The notes beneath the pieces were generated by a model. The model ran no database searches and was not told the origin of the DNA. It was given only the letters and a program-made list of their open reading frames with translations. Of a DNA stretch of 12,653 nucleotides, positions 6,413-12,653 are shown in pieces. The stretch's first letter is position 1; every line of letters starts with the position of its first letter. Source of the DNA: CAYVBE01 sp964448935 (GTDB taxonomy: Bacteria; Planctomycetota; Brocadiia; SM23-32); NCBI GenBank assembly GCA_964448935.1, contig CAYVBE010000122.1:1-12653 (forward strand). The letters are read 5' to 3'. Both the position numbers and the translations under genes were made by a program.

Positions 6413-6441
6413 CCGGCGCCGAATTCACACGGGACGCAGAC

Positions 6442-8001
6442 ATGGCTGCCCCTCAGACAAACTTCTCCGACGCCTACGCCAGGCTGCAGGAGGAATTTGC
6501 CACCGAGCTGGGCGAGGAGCGGGTGGCATACGGACGCGCCGGCCAGAACGTGCGGGAGGAGATCGTCCGCTGCATCTGGTTCGGCGGCCACTTTCCCTCC
6601 TCCGAGCTAACCACCGAGGACGGCCGCCGGCTGGAGGTGGTCAGCCCCGGCTGGTGGAACGTGGAGGGCGGCCCCGACTTCGTGCGCGCCGAGTTGCTGC
6701 TGGAAGGCGAAGGCCGCACCGTGGGCGACGTCGAGGTGCACACTAACGCCTCCGGCTGGTACGCCCACGGGCACGACGAGCAGCCGGAATACAACGACGT
6801 GGCGCTGCACGTGGTGCTGTGGAACGATCGCGACGATGAGGGCGTGCGCTCCGAGGACGGCCGCCTCATCCCCCAACTCACGCTCAGCCGCGTCATCGAG
6901 GAGGACCTGGAGGAGCTGGTGGAGGCCATGGGCCCGGACGAGGAGCCGCTGCCCGAACAGTGGCGGGGAGTCGAGGGGCGCTACTGCGGGCGCGCCTACC
7001 GCGAGGGGGCGATTACCGCCGAGTGGCTGGGCGGTCTGCTGGACGCGGCGGGCGATCATCGCATCCTCATGCGCGCCGCCGCCCTGACCGATCTCTTCCA
7101 GAATCATTCCCGCGAACAGCTGCTCTACGAAAGGCTCGCCGAGGCGCTGGGCTACAAGAGCAACCGGATGCCCTTCATGCAACTGGCGGGGGTGTTGCCG
7201 GTCTCCACGCTGCGGGAGCTGCTGCCGGAGGGGGCGGAGAGCGAAGAGAAGTCCCGGCTGCTGGAGGCGCTCTACTTCACCGTGGGCGGCTTCCTGGACG
7301 ACGGGTCGGACGAGCATGACCCGGAGACGGCCGACTACGTGGCTGCCCTGAGGCGGGCGCGAGATGAGATCGGAGAGATGCCCACGCAGGTGCGCATGAC
7401 GCCCGACCACTGGCACTTCGGCGGCACGCGCCCGGTCAATTACCCAACCCGCCGGATGGCAGCGCTGGCCCGGCTCTACGCGCGCAGGGTCCACGAAGGG
7501 GTTTTCTCCCATTTCCTGCGCCTCCTGACCGTAACCCGCCCGGAGGGGCGCCAGCGCGCCGACGTGGCGCTCAGGAACGCCTTCCTGCAGACCTTTCAGC
7601 AGCTCTACCATCCCTACTGGTCGCGTCGCTGCACGCTCGGGGGCAAAAAGCTGAACAAGGACACCGCCCTGGTGGGCCGGCAGCGCGCTACGAGCATCCT
7701 GGTGGACGTTCTTCTGCCTATGCTTCTGGCCCACGCAAGGGCTGAGGAGGACGGCACGCTGACCACCCGCCTGCACGGCCTGTGGGACGGCCTGCCCCGG
7801 CGACAGGACAACTCGATAACCCGCCGCATGTGCCGGGTCATCTTCGGCGACAGGCAGGAAGCCCGCAAAGTGGTCGATTCGACCAGGCGCCAGCAGGGCC
7901 TGCACCAGCTCTACCGCGACTGCTGCCGCACCGAGAGGGGCTGCGAGCGCTGCGTGGTATACCTGGCCCACAAGGCCGGCAAAAACCTGGCCGCGTTCTG
8001 A
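6442..8001 (+). CDS. DUF2851 family protein
   Basis: A 519-residue soluble protein matching the uncharacterised DUF2851 family; no signal peptide or membrane segment is visible. Family landmarks are EEIVRCIWFGGHF (39-51), a DG..L.V..PG.WN element (60-73), GPDF (77-80), GDVEVH (95-100), GWYAHGH (105-111), YNDVALHVV (117-125), and later GTRPVNYPTRRMA. The C-terminus has four clustered cysteines (C494, C495, C501, C504) in DCCRTERGCERCVVY, which could bind a metal. The GPDF...GDVEVH spacing recalls the acidic core of PD-(D/E)XK nuclease folds, but His stands where the catalytic Lys would be. That is a speculation to test, not an assignment. The start ATG is 29 nt after efp with a weak Shine-Dalgarno, so it is probably read from the efp transcript. 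Its 3' end faces a convergent glycosyltransferase gene 15 nt away. Confidence 0.85.
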   Translation: MAAPQTNFSDAYARLQEEFATELGEERVAYGRAGQNVREEIVRCIWFGGHFPSSELTTEDGRRLEVVSPGWWNVEGGPDFVRAELLLEGEGRTVGDVEVHTNASGWYAHGHDEQPEYNDVALHVVLWNDRDDEGVRSEDGRLIPQLTLSRVIEEDLEELVEAMGPDEEPLPEQWRGVEGRYCGRAYREGAITAEWLGGLLDAAGDHRILMRAAALTDLFQNHSREQLLYERLAEALGYKSNRMPFMQLAGVLPVSTLRELLPEGAESEEKSRLLEALYFTVGGFLDDGSDEHDPETADYVAALRRARDEIGEMPTQVRMTPDHWHFGGTRPVNYPTRRMAALARLYARRVHEGVFSHFLRLLTVTRPEGRQRADVALRNAFLQTFQQLYHPYWSRRCTLGGKKLNKDTALVGRQRATSILVDVLLPMLLAHARAEEDGTLTTRLHGLWDGLPRRQDNSITRRMCRVIFGDRQEARKVVDSTRRQQGLHQLYRDCCRTERGCERCVVYLAHKAGKNLAAF

Positions 8002-8016
8002 ACACGCCATCAGCGT

Positions 8017-9177
8017 TCATTCGCCGCAATAGCCGGTCGGGTGCTCGGGACCGACCTCCCCACTCAGCACGCGGCGGTAAACCTCCAGCGTCTCCCGCGT
8101 CAACACGTCCGGGTTGAAGTGGCACTGCACACGCTGCCGCCCGCGCCGCACGTAGTCCCGCGCCTTCTCCGGGTTTTCCTTCAGCTCCAGAATACCTTTC
8201 GCCAGCGCGCGGGGACAGTGCGTGGGGACGATGATACCGGTGCGCTCCGGCAGGACGGCCTCGCGCACGCCGCCGGCATCGGTGGCCACGATGGGGCAGC
8301 CCCCGGCGGCCACTTCCAGCAGCGTGCTGCACAGGCCCTCCTCGGAGCTGCTGAGGGCGAATACGTCGAACATCCGGATGAGCTGAGGAATATCGCGCCG
8401 CCAGCCGGTCATCACAAGCTGGTCGGCCAGCTTCATCTTCCTGGCCTTCGAGGCGATCTGTTCCCTCAGCCCCCCCTTGCCCACGATCACGACCCAGGTT
8501 TCGGGCACAGCATCCCGCACAATACGGCAGGCTTCCAGCAGCGTCCTGTGGTCCTTGTGGCCCACCAGCGCGGCGATATTGCCCACCACGAAGGCGCCCT
8601 CGGGGATGCCCAGCCGGCTCCGCAGGTCGGGGTCCGGGTCGGCATTCATGAAGCGGTCCGGGGCGGTCACGCTGTGAACCACGAACACTCTCCACTCCGG
8701 CACGCCGGCCTCCACCAGCGTCTCCTTGACCCGGTTGCTGATGGCGATGTAGGCGTGCACGCCGAGCCGATACTTCAGCGCCCCCAGGCCAAAAAACCCT
8801 TTTCCCACCGGGAACTCGATGCGGCGGTGGGCAACCACCCGGCAGCCCCCGGGCCACAGGTAAGTGGCCAACAGGGCCAGCATGTGGGTGTGCGCCGTGT
8901 GGGCGTGCAGGATGTTGAACCGGCCCGAACGCGCCACCCGTGCGATGCGCTCCGCTGCGCCCAGGTCCACCTCGCCATGCATGCCGATTTCGTAAACCGG
9001 CAGGCCGGCTCGCGCGAATTCCTCAACAGCCGGCCCGTGCGGCCACAGCGCGGCCGCCGTGCGGTAGCCCCGCTCGTGCAGACCTTTCGCCAGGTAGAGT
9101 GCCTGCTGTTCTCCGCCACGCCAGCCCCGCTGTTCGTCCAAATGGAGCACGCAAGGCCGCTCGCTCGACTTCGACAT
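8017..9177 (-). CDS. Glycosyltransferase family 4 protein
   Basis: A 386-residue GT-B fold, retaining glycosyltransferase resembling GT4 (Glycos_transf_1). It would transfer a sugar from a nucleotide-sugar to a lipid or polysaccharide acceptor at the cytoplasmic face of the membrane. The N-terminal acceptor half has RGWRGGEQQALYLAKGL (17-33) and FNILHAHTAHTHMLALL (87-103). The C-terminal donor half starts near FVVGNIAALVGHKDH (196-210) and carries the EX7E pair E280/E288 in EEGLCSTLLEVAAGGCP, followed by VATDAGGVREAV (297-308). No signal peptide is visible. The acceptor and sugar cannot be predicted. The ATG at 9177 is 13 nt after the purH stop and has a strong GAGAGGTG Shine-Dalgarno overlapping that stop, so it is the last gene of the ndk-MBL-purH run. 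A functional link with its purine neighbours is not evident. Confidence 0.9.
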   Translation of the reverse strand: MSKSSERPCVLHLDEQRGWRGGEQQALYLAKGLHERGYRTAAALWPHGPAVEEFARAGLPVYEIGMHGEVDLGAAERIARVARSGRFNILHAHTAHTHMLALLATYLWPGGCRVVAHRRIEFPVGKGFFGLGALKYRLGVHAYIAISNRVKETLVEAGVPEWRVFVVHSVTAPDRFMNADPDPDLRSRLGIPEGAFVVGNIAALVGHKDHRTLLEACRIVRDAVPETWVVIVGKGGLREQIASKARKMKLADQLVMTGWRRDIPQLIRMFDVFALSSSEEGLCSTLLEVAAGGCPIVATDAGGVREAVLPERTGIIVPTHCPRALAKGILELKENPEKARDYVRRGRQRVQCHFNPDVLTRETLEVYRRVLSGEVGPEHPTGYCGE

Positions 9178-9184
9178 GACGGGT

Positions 9185-9192
9185 CACCTCTC
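9185..9192 (-). promoter_or_regulatory. Shine-Dalgarno of the glycosyltransferase gene
   Basis: GAGAGGTG on the minus strand matches the anti-Shine-Dalgarno at all but one position and ends 7 nt before the ATG at 9177. It overlaps the purH stop codon, which suggests translational coupling. Confidence 0.75.
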
Positions 9193-10747
9193 AGCGGGCT
9201 GGCTGCGGTCGGGCGGTCAAAATCGTCACCGACCCCAATCGGTCGGCGGCCTGAACGATCTCCTCCTCCGCCCCGCCTCCTTCCGGCTGCACGACGATCT
9301 CCACGCCCGCCTCGGAAAGACACTCCACCTGCTCCCGGCCCTCCAGCAGACGGTTGACGGCCGTCACGCTTCCAGATGCCCCGCCGGCCACGTCCGCCAG
9401 ACAGCACTTCAGGGCATACTCGACCGATGGGCAGCCGTGGCTCAGACCCGTCAATGCCTCATCGGTGACCAGTGCGGCGGCGATCGGTGGCGCGTGTCGG
9501 GCGCACGCCCAGGCCAGCCGAACATCCGCCGCCCGGCCGGGTTCTTGCAGGTCTTCGGGCATGAGGAACGCCGGCCCGCCGTGTTTCACCAGGAATCCTC
9601 CACCGACGCGTGTCATCTCCAGCGCCCTTTCGTCCCCGGGGCTGAGGGCCAGAGGGGGCGTCTCCAGCACGGGCAGGTCGCGCCATTCGTCTTGCCGCCG
9701 GAACACCTCCAGCGCCTGCTCGTCCTGCCCCGGCGCCGCGACCGCCGAGACGAGGCCGTGTCCGGCCGACACGATTGCCGCCGCCACCGCGCGGTCCAGC
9801 GGCCGATTCAGCACCAGGCCGCACCGGCCGCCCCGGAGCCCGGGAAGTGCCAGTGCCCTCTCGAACGCGTCCGACAGGCCGTGCGCCGTGCCGGCGCCGC
9901 AGACCTGCCCCCGGGCGGCGAAGACCGCCGCGGGCCGGTCCAACTCCTTCCCCAGAGCCATGCCGGCGTCAAGGTTCAGGACGTCCGTAAAGGACGGCTC
10001 CTCGCCGTTGACCAGGCATGCATTGCCGATGGTGCACTCCCCCTGCTGCTTCTGGACGTAGAAAGCGGCCGGCCGGCTCCGCGTTTCCCGCCGGGGCAAG
10101 TCCATCCTCTTTTCCAACTCCAGCAACAGCGTGGCGGGCAGGCCCTCCTCCGGCCCGTGAATGCCGATCATCTGCCGGGCGATCATCATGTCGTAGCGCG
10201 CAGTGTGGCGGAAGGCCTCGAGAGCCAGTTGGAAGTGGGTCTCCTCGGACAGTTCGCCCCCGCTATGCTCCATCTCCATGGCCACGCTGTCGTACTCGGC
10301 GGGATTCGTGACCACCGCCACGTGGGTGTAGTTCTTGGCGGCGGCCCGCACCAGCGTGGGGCCGGCCACGTCAATGTTGTCAATGGCCCGCATCATGGGC
10401 AAGCCGGGCTGAGAGATTGTGTCCAGAAACGGATAGAGGTTGACAACGACCATGTCTATGGTTCGGATGCCGTGCTGTTCGAGGTCCCGCAGGTGCTCTG
10501 CCTGGTCCCTGCGGGCCACCAGGCCGGCGACGAGCTTCGGGTGAAGGGTGCGCAGCCAGCCCTCCAGTATCTCGGGAAACCCCGTGTATTCCGAGACGTC
10601 CAGCGCCTCGATGCCGCTTTCGCGCAGCAGGCGCCCGGTGCCACCCGTGGCGATAATCTCCACGTCCAGGTCCGCCAGCCGCTGCGCAAACTCGGCAACG
10701 CCCGTCTTGTCCTCGACCGTGACCAGTGCCCTTTGGATCTTCGCCAA
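9191..10747 (-). CDS. purH: PurH-like protein: IMP cyclohydrolase with degenerate AICAR transformylase domain
   Basis: A 518-residue homologue of full-length PurH, which formylates AICAR (C-terminal domain) and closes FAICAR to IMP (N-terminal domain). The N-terminal domain (about 1-200) is well kept: VEDKTG (11-16), ATGGTG (33-38), YTGFPEILEG (54-63), NLYPF (103-107, Y105), NIDVAGPT (124-131, D126) and AAAKN (135-139, K138). The catalytic Lys of VKTLHP is Arg66. The C-terminal domain (about 205-518) keeps the overall length and aligns end to end, but its catalytic motifs are gone. The KHxNPCG segment reads A278-R279-G-Q-V-C-G, the RYGENPHQ segment at 217-226 is not recognisable, and SAFGG and the terminal RHF.H motif are also lost. 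The start is a TTG at 10747, supported by a GGAGG Shine-Dalgarno 6 nt ahead and by alignment of the N-terminus. IMP cyclohydrolase activity is likely; AICAR transformylase activity is unlikely. Confidence 0.88.
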   Translation of the reverse strand: MAKIQRALVTVEDKTGVAEFAQRLADLDVEIIATGGTGRLLRESGIEALDVSEYTGFPEILEGWLRTLHPKLVAGLVARRDQAEHLRDLEQHGIRTIDMVVVNLYPFLDTISQPGLPMMRAIDNIDVAGPTLVRAAAKNYTHVAVVTNPAEYDSVAMEMEHSGGELSEETHFQLALEAFRHTARYDMMIARQMIGIHGPEEGLPATLLLELEKRMDLPRRETRSRPAAFYVQKQQGECTIGNACLVNGEEPSFTDVLNLDAGMALGKELDRPAAVFAARGQVCGAGTAHGLSDAFERALALPGLRGGRCGLVLNRPLDRAVAAAIVSAGHGLVSAVAAPGQDEQALEVFRRQDEWRDLPVLETPPLALSPGDERALEMTRVGGGFLVKHGGPAFLMPEDLQEPGRAADVRLAWACARHAPPIAAALVTDEALTGLSHGCPSVEYALKCCLADVAGGASGSVTAVNRLLEGREQVECLSEAGVEIVVQPEGGGAEEEIVQAADRLGSVTILTARPQPAR

Positions 10748-10753
10748 GTTCTC

Positions 10754-10758
10754 CCTCC
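10754..10758 (-). promoter_or_regulatory. Shine-Dalgarno of purH, deciding a TTG start
   Basis: GGAGG, within GGGAGGGAG on the minus strand, ends 6 nt before a TTG at 10747. It is the best Shine-Dalgarno in this run and supports TTG as the initiation codon. The protein then begins with the family-typical (M)AKIQRALVTVEDKTG. Confidence 0.75.
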
Positions 10759-10778
10759 CGCTCGCGTCCTCTATTCCC

Positions 10779-11417
10779 TTACCGGCTCAGAAACGGGTTG
10801 GACTCGCGTTCCTCGTCCACCGTCGTATCCTCCCCGTGGCCGGAATGGATCACGGTCTCTTCGGGCAGCGTGAAGACCTTCTCCCGGATGGACCGCACCA
10901 GCGCCTCCGTATCCCCGCCCGGCAGGTCCGTGCGGCCCACGCCGCGGCGGAAGATCAGGTCGCCGCAGAACAGACGCGGGGGCGACTCGTCCTCGGCCAG
11001 CAGGGAGATGGCTCCGGGCGTGTGACCGGGCGTCTCGATGACCCGCAGCTTCGTCCCGCCGAAGGCCAGCTCGTCGCCTTCCCTCAGCAATCGGTCCGGC
11101 TCCGGACTCTCCAGGTCCGACCCGAATGCTGCCGCAAGGTTCTCCGCGGGGTTCCGCAACCTCTCCGCATCGCCTTCCCCGATGCACAGATCCGCGTCGG
11201 GAAAGGCCCTCATCAGCGCCGCGTTTGCGCCCACGTGGTCCACGTGGGCATGCGTGTTGACCACCAGCACCGGCGTCATCTCCGCATCCCGGCACCACCG
11301 GACGATCCGGTCCGCGTCGCCGCCGGGATCAACGACCGCCCCGGCGCCGCTCTTTTCGTCTTTCAGCAGGTATGCGTTGGTCTGCAACGGCCCCACCACC
11401 AGTCGCTCGATCTGCAC
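10779..11417 (-). CDS. Metallo-beta-lactamase-fold hydrolase, glyoxalase II-like (YcbL type)
   Basis: A 212-residue cytosolic metallohydrolase of the MBL superfamily. The metal site is complete: THAHVDH (H56, H58, D60, H61), GHTPG (H132), CGDLIF (D153) and HSGHG (H194). The order, the short length and the FRRGVGRTDLPGGD segment (156-169) match the glyoxalase II-like YcbL group, not RNase J, RNase Z or true beta-lactamases. Relatives hydrolyse thioesters such as S-lactoylglutathione; the true substrate here is unknown. The start is a GTG at 11417, 4 nt after the ndk-like stop, with a GGAG Shine-Dalgarno 7 nt ahead inside the end of that gene. Downstream, purH begins 31 nt after its stop, so it is transcribed between ndk-like and purH. 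Confidence 0.92.
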   Translation of the reverse strand: MQIERLVVGPLQTNAYLLKDEKSGAGAVVDPGGDADRIVRWCRDAEMTPVLVVNTHAHVDHVGANAALMRAFPDADLCIGEGDAERLRNPAENLAAAFGSDLESPEPDRLLREGDELAFGGTKLRVIETPGHTPGAISLLAEDESPPRLFCGDLIFRRGVGRTDLPGGDTEALVRSIREKVFTLPEETVIHSGHGEDTTVDEERESNPFLSR

Positions 11418-11421
11418 CAGG

Positions 11422-12653
11422 CTACTCCGGACCGTAGAATTGCGTGACTACCCTTTCAACATCGCAGGGCGTGCTCTCGCCGCCCGGTCCGGCCGGCATA
11501 CCCAGCACCTCCAGTTCCTTCTCCGGGTCCTCGTCCGGGTCGCTGGCGTGTGCGCGGTTCTGCAGCACGTTGCGGCCGTACACCTCGCGCAGTTCCTTCA
11601 GGCGCGTGCGAATGATGGGCAGCGCGTCCGGCCCGGAATACAGCACCGCCATGCAGTGCGTCTCCTCCTGCGGGTCCAGCGGGCGGTTCGTCTCGGGGTC
11701 TTTGCCCGTCATGTAGCGGATCAGCTCGTTGAACTCGGCATGGGCGTTCAGGTCCTTCAGGTCCTCGGTCAACTGTTCGTACAGCTCCTCCGGCGGGTCC
11801 AGGTCGGTCAGCCGGCGGCGGAGTTCCTCGTAGATGCGGGCAACCACGACCGGTTTTGCCTCGCCGGGCCCGGGCTTGGGGCAGAACAGTTTTTCTGCGC
11901 TTTCGGCGGCGGCCAGTGCGTTCTGCGGGTTGAACGCGGCGGCCTCTTCCCCGCCCATCTGCTTCACGGCCCGCTGTGCCAGAAGCCGGGCCCGCTCGAC
12001 GATGCAGCGCGCCCGTTCGCCCACCATGCCCTTCAGCTGTCTGCGGAACTGTGGAAGCTTCAGGCTGTAGAACTCCTGGGCCTCCGCCACGCTAAGCTCC
12101 ATGACCTTCATGGCCGTGATGAACATCCCGGAACGCGCGAAGAAGTCTATCAGGTTGCCCGGCAGCGGGTTCCGGTGGCGAAAGCTCTCCGGTTTGAGGA
12201 TCACCAGGGAGTTCTGAATATTGCCCGGTTTCACCCCGTCCAACGCCTCAAGCACGAATCCGCCGTCGCTGTACGCGTATTTGCGGAAAATCTTCAGATG
12301 TGCTTCGTTCATCTCGGGCGTGACGCCCGTCAGCACGGCCGGCTCGAAGAATTCGTTCTTGGGCAGTTGAGATTCCACCTCGGAGAGCTTGGGGTACTTG
12401 TCCAGCAGGCGCACGCGACTTTCAAAGTCTTCGTCCCCGGCCAGCTTCTCCCTGTGCTCGACCAGATGGTCGCCATAGGTGCCCCGCACGTTGTCGCCCC
12501 GCAGCCTGCTGATGTGGCCTACCGCCTCGGTGAGTTCTTCCACGGCGTTGGGGCCCCGGAAGATGAGGACGGCCAGCCGGTTCGACGTCCCCCGCGCATT
12601 GGGCTTTCCGAAGTTCTGCAGCACGTACTCGATCAGCAGCTTCTGATAGTGCA
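11422..12653 (-). CDS. Two-unit nucleoside diphosphate kinase-like protein, 5' end outside window
   Basis: 409 residues are visible and the frame is still open at 12653, so the N-terminus is missing. Residues are counted from the first visible one. Unit 1 (about 1-126) is the C-terminal part of an NDK-like domain: HYQKLLIEYV, LAVLIFRGPNAVEEL (27-41) and NVRGTYGDH (54-62) match the NDK HY...L, VAMVxEGxNAV and IRGxFG elements. Where the catalytic His should be, FFEPAVLTG replaces NxxHxSD. Unit 2 (about 147-383) starts with NSLVILKPESF (147-157; the usual LVIIKPDA) and RSGMFITAMKVMELSVAEAQEFY. It then has an insertion of about 95 residues, followed by MAVLYSGPDALPIIR, REVYG and NRAHASD (365-371), which keeps the catalytic H368 (codon 11550-11548). 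NDKs move a phosphate between nucleoside tri- and diphosphates through this histidine. An internal GTG at 12624 is not the true start. It lies upstream of the MBL and purH genes. Confidence 0.75.
   Translation of the reverse strand, partial: HYQKLLIEYVLQNFGKPNARGTSNRLAVLIFRGPNAVEELTEAVGHISRLRGDNVRGTYGDHLVEHREKLAGDEDFESRVRLLDKYPKLSEVESQLPKNEFFEPAVLTGVTPEMNEAHLKIFRKYAYSDGGFVLEALDGVKPGNIQNSLVILKPESFRHRNPLPGNLIDFFARSGMFITAMKVMELSVAEAQEFYSLKLPQFRRQLKGMVGERARCIVERARLLAQRAVKQMGGEEAAAFNPQNALAAAESAEKLFCPKPGPGEAKPVVVARIYEELRRRLTDLDPPEELYEQLTEDLKDLNAHAEFNELIRYMTGKDPETNRPLDPQEETHCMAVLYSGPDALPIIRTRLKELREVYGRNVLQNRAHASDPDEDPEKELEVLGMPAGPGGESTPCDVERVVTQFYGPE
11425..11428 (-). promoter_or_regulatory. Shine-Dalgarno of the MBL hydrolase gene
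   Basis: GGAG on the minus strand ends 7 nt before a GTG at 11417 and lies in the last codons of the ndk-like gene. It supports GTG initiation and coupling across the 4-nt gap. Confidence 0.55.

Noticed and set aside
9176..10873. Long open frame on the plus strand, 565 codons, opposite purH
   Set aside because: Antisense shadow of purH, with no Shine-Dalgarno-supported start and no recognisable domain. The same applies to frames at 8041-9357 plus and 6607-8010 minus.
12624..12624. GTG as the start of the ndk-like gene
   Set aside because: The frame stays open to the window edge, and the residues just upstream (HYQKLLIEY) match the NDK family, so the gene begins outside the window.
1..12653. 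Mobile elements, CRISPR arrays, tRNA or rRNA genes, phage or defence systems
   Set aside because: No transposase or integrase, no regularly spaced repeats, no cloverleaf and no defence-type proteins were seen. The genes are compact housekeeping genes of similar composition.

Overview
The window is a GC-rich bacterial chromosome segment made almost entirely of compact housekeeping genes. There is no sign of phage, insertion sequences, CRISPR, tRNA or rRNA. The gene set includes a DUF2851 protein, a SecG with an acidic tail, and the run yicC-gmk-rpoZ next to secG and tpiA. It suggests a Planctomycetota/PVC-type bacterium, possibly Phycisphaerae-like. This assignment is an inference from gene content and is only moderately secure.

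Layout. (1) Positions 86-4210, minus strand: a six-gene run in the order of transcription pheA - tpiA - secG - yicC - gmk - rpoZ, with gaps of 1-38 nt. It is headed by a good sigma70-type promoter (TTGACA-N17-TAAACT, 4297-4325). It joins phenylalanine synthesis, a glycolytic enzyme, the Sec translocon, an RNase-type protein, GMP kinase and the RNA polymerase omega subunit. (2) Positions 4211-4442: a divergent promoter region. (3) Positions 4443-8001, plus strand: an ArsB/NhaD/SLC13-type permease with a possibly near-leaderless mRNA, then elongation factor P with its own promoter and Shine-Dalgarno, then a DUF2851 protein. (4) Positions 8017-12653, minus strand: a second run in the order of transcription ndk-like (5' end outside the window) - metallo-beta-lactamase-fold hydrolase - purH-like - GT4 glycosyltransferase. 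The DUF2851 gene and the glycosyltransferase gene converge with a 15-nt gap.

Purine metabolism recurs: gmk makes GDP, the ndk-like gene belongs to the family that makes GTP, and the purH-like gene belongs to the last steps of IMP synthesis. I found no clear new multi-gene system. The most interesting signals are inside the housekeeping proteins. The PurH homologue keeps most IMP cyclohydrolase residues but has lost the key AICAR transformylase motifs. The ndk-like protein holds two NDK-like units, one without the catalytic histidine motif and the other with a large insertion. EF-P, the PheA regulatory domain, the GMP kinase P-loop and SecG each carry notable departures from their family patterns.
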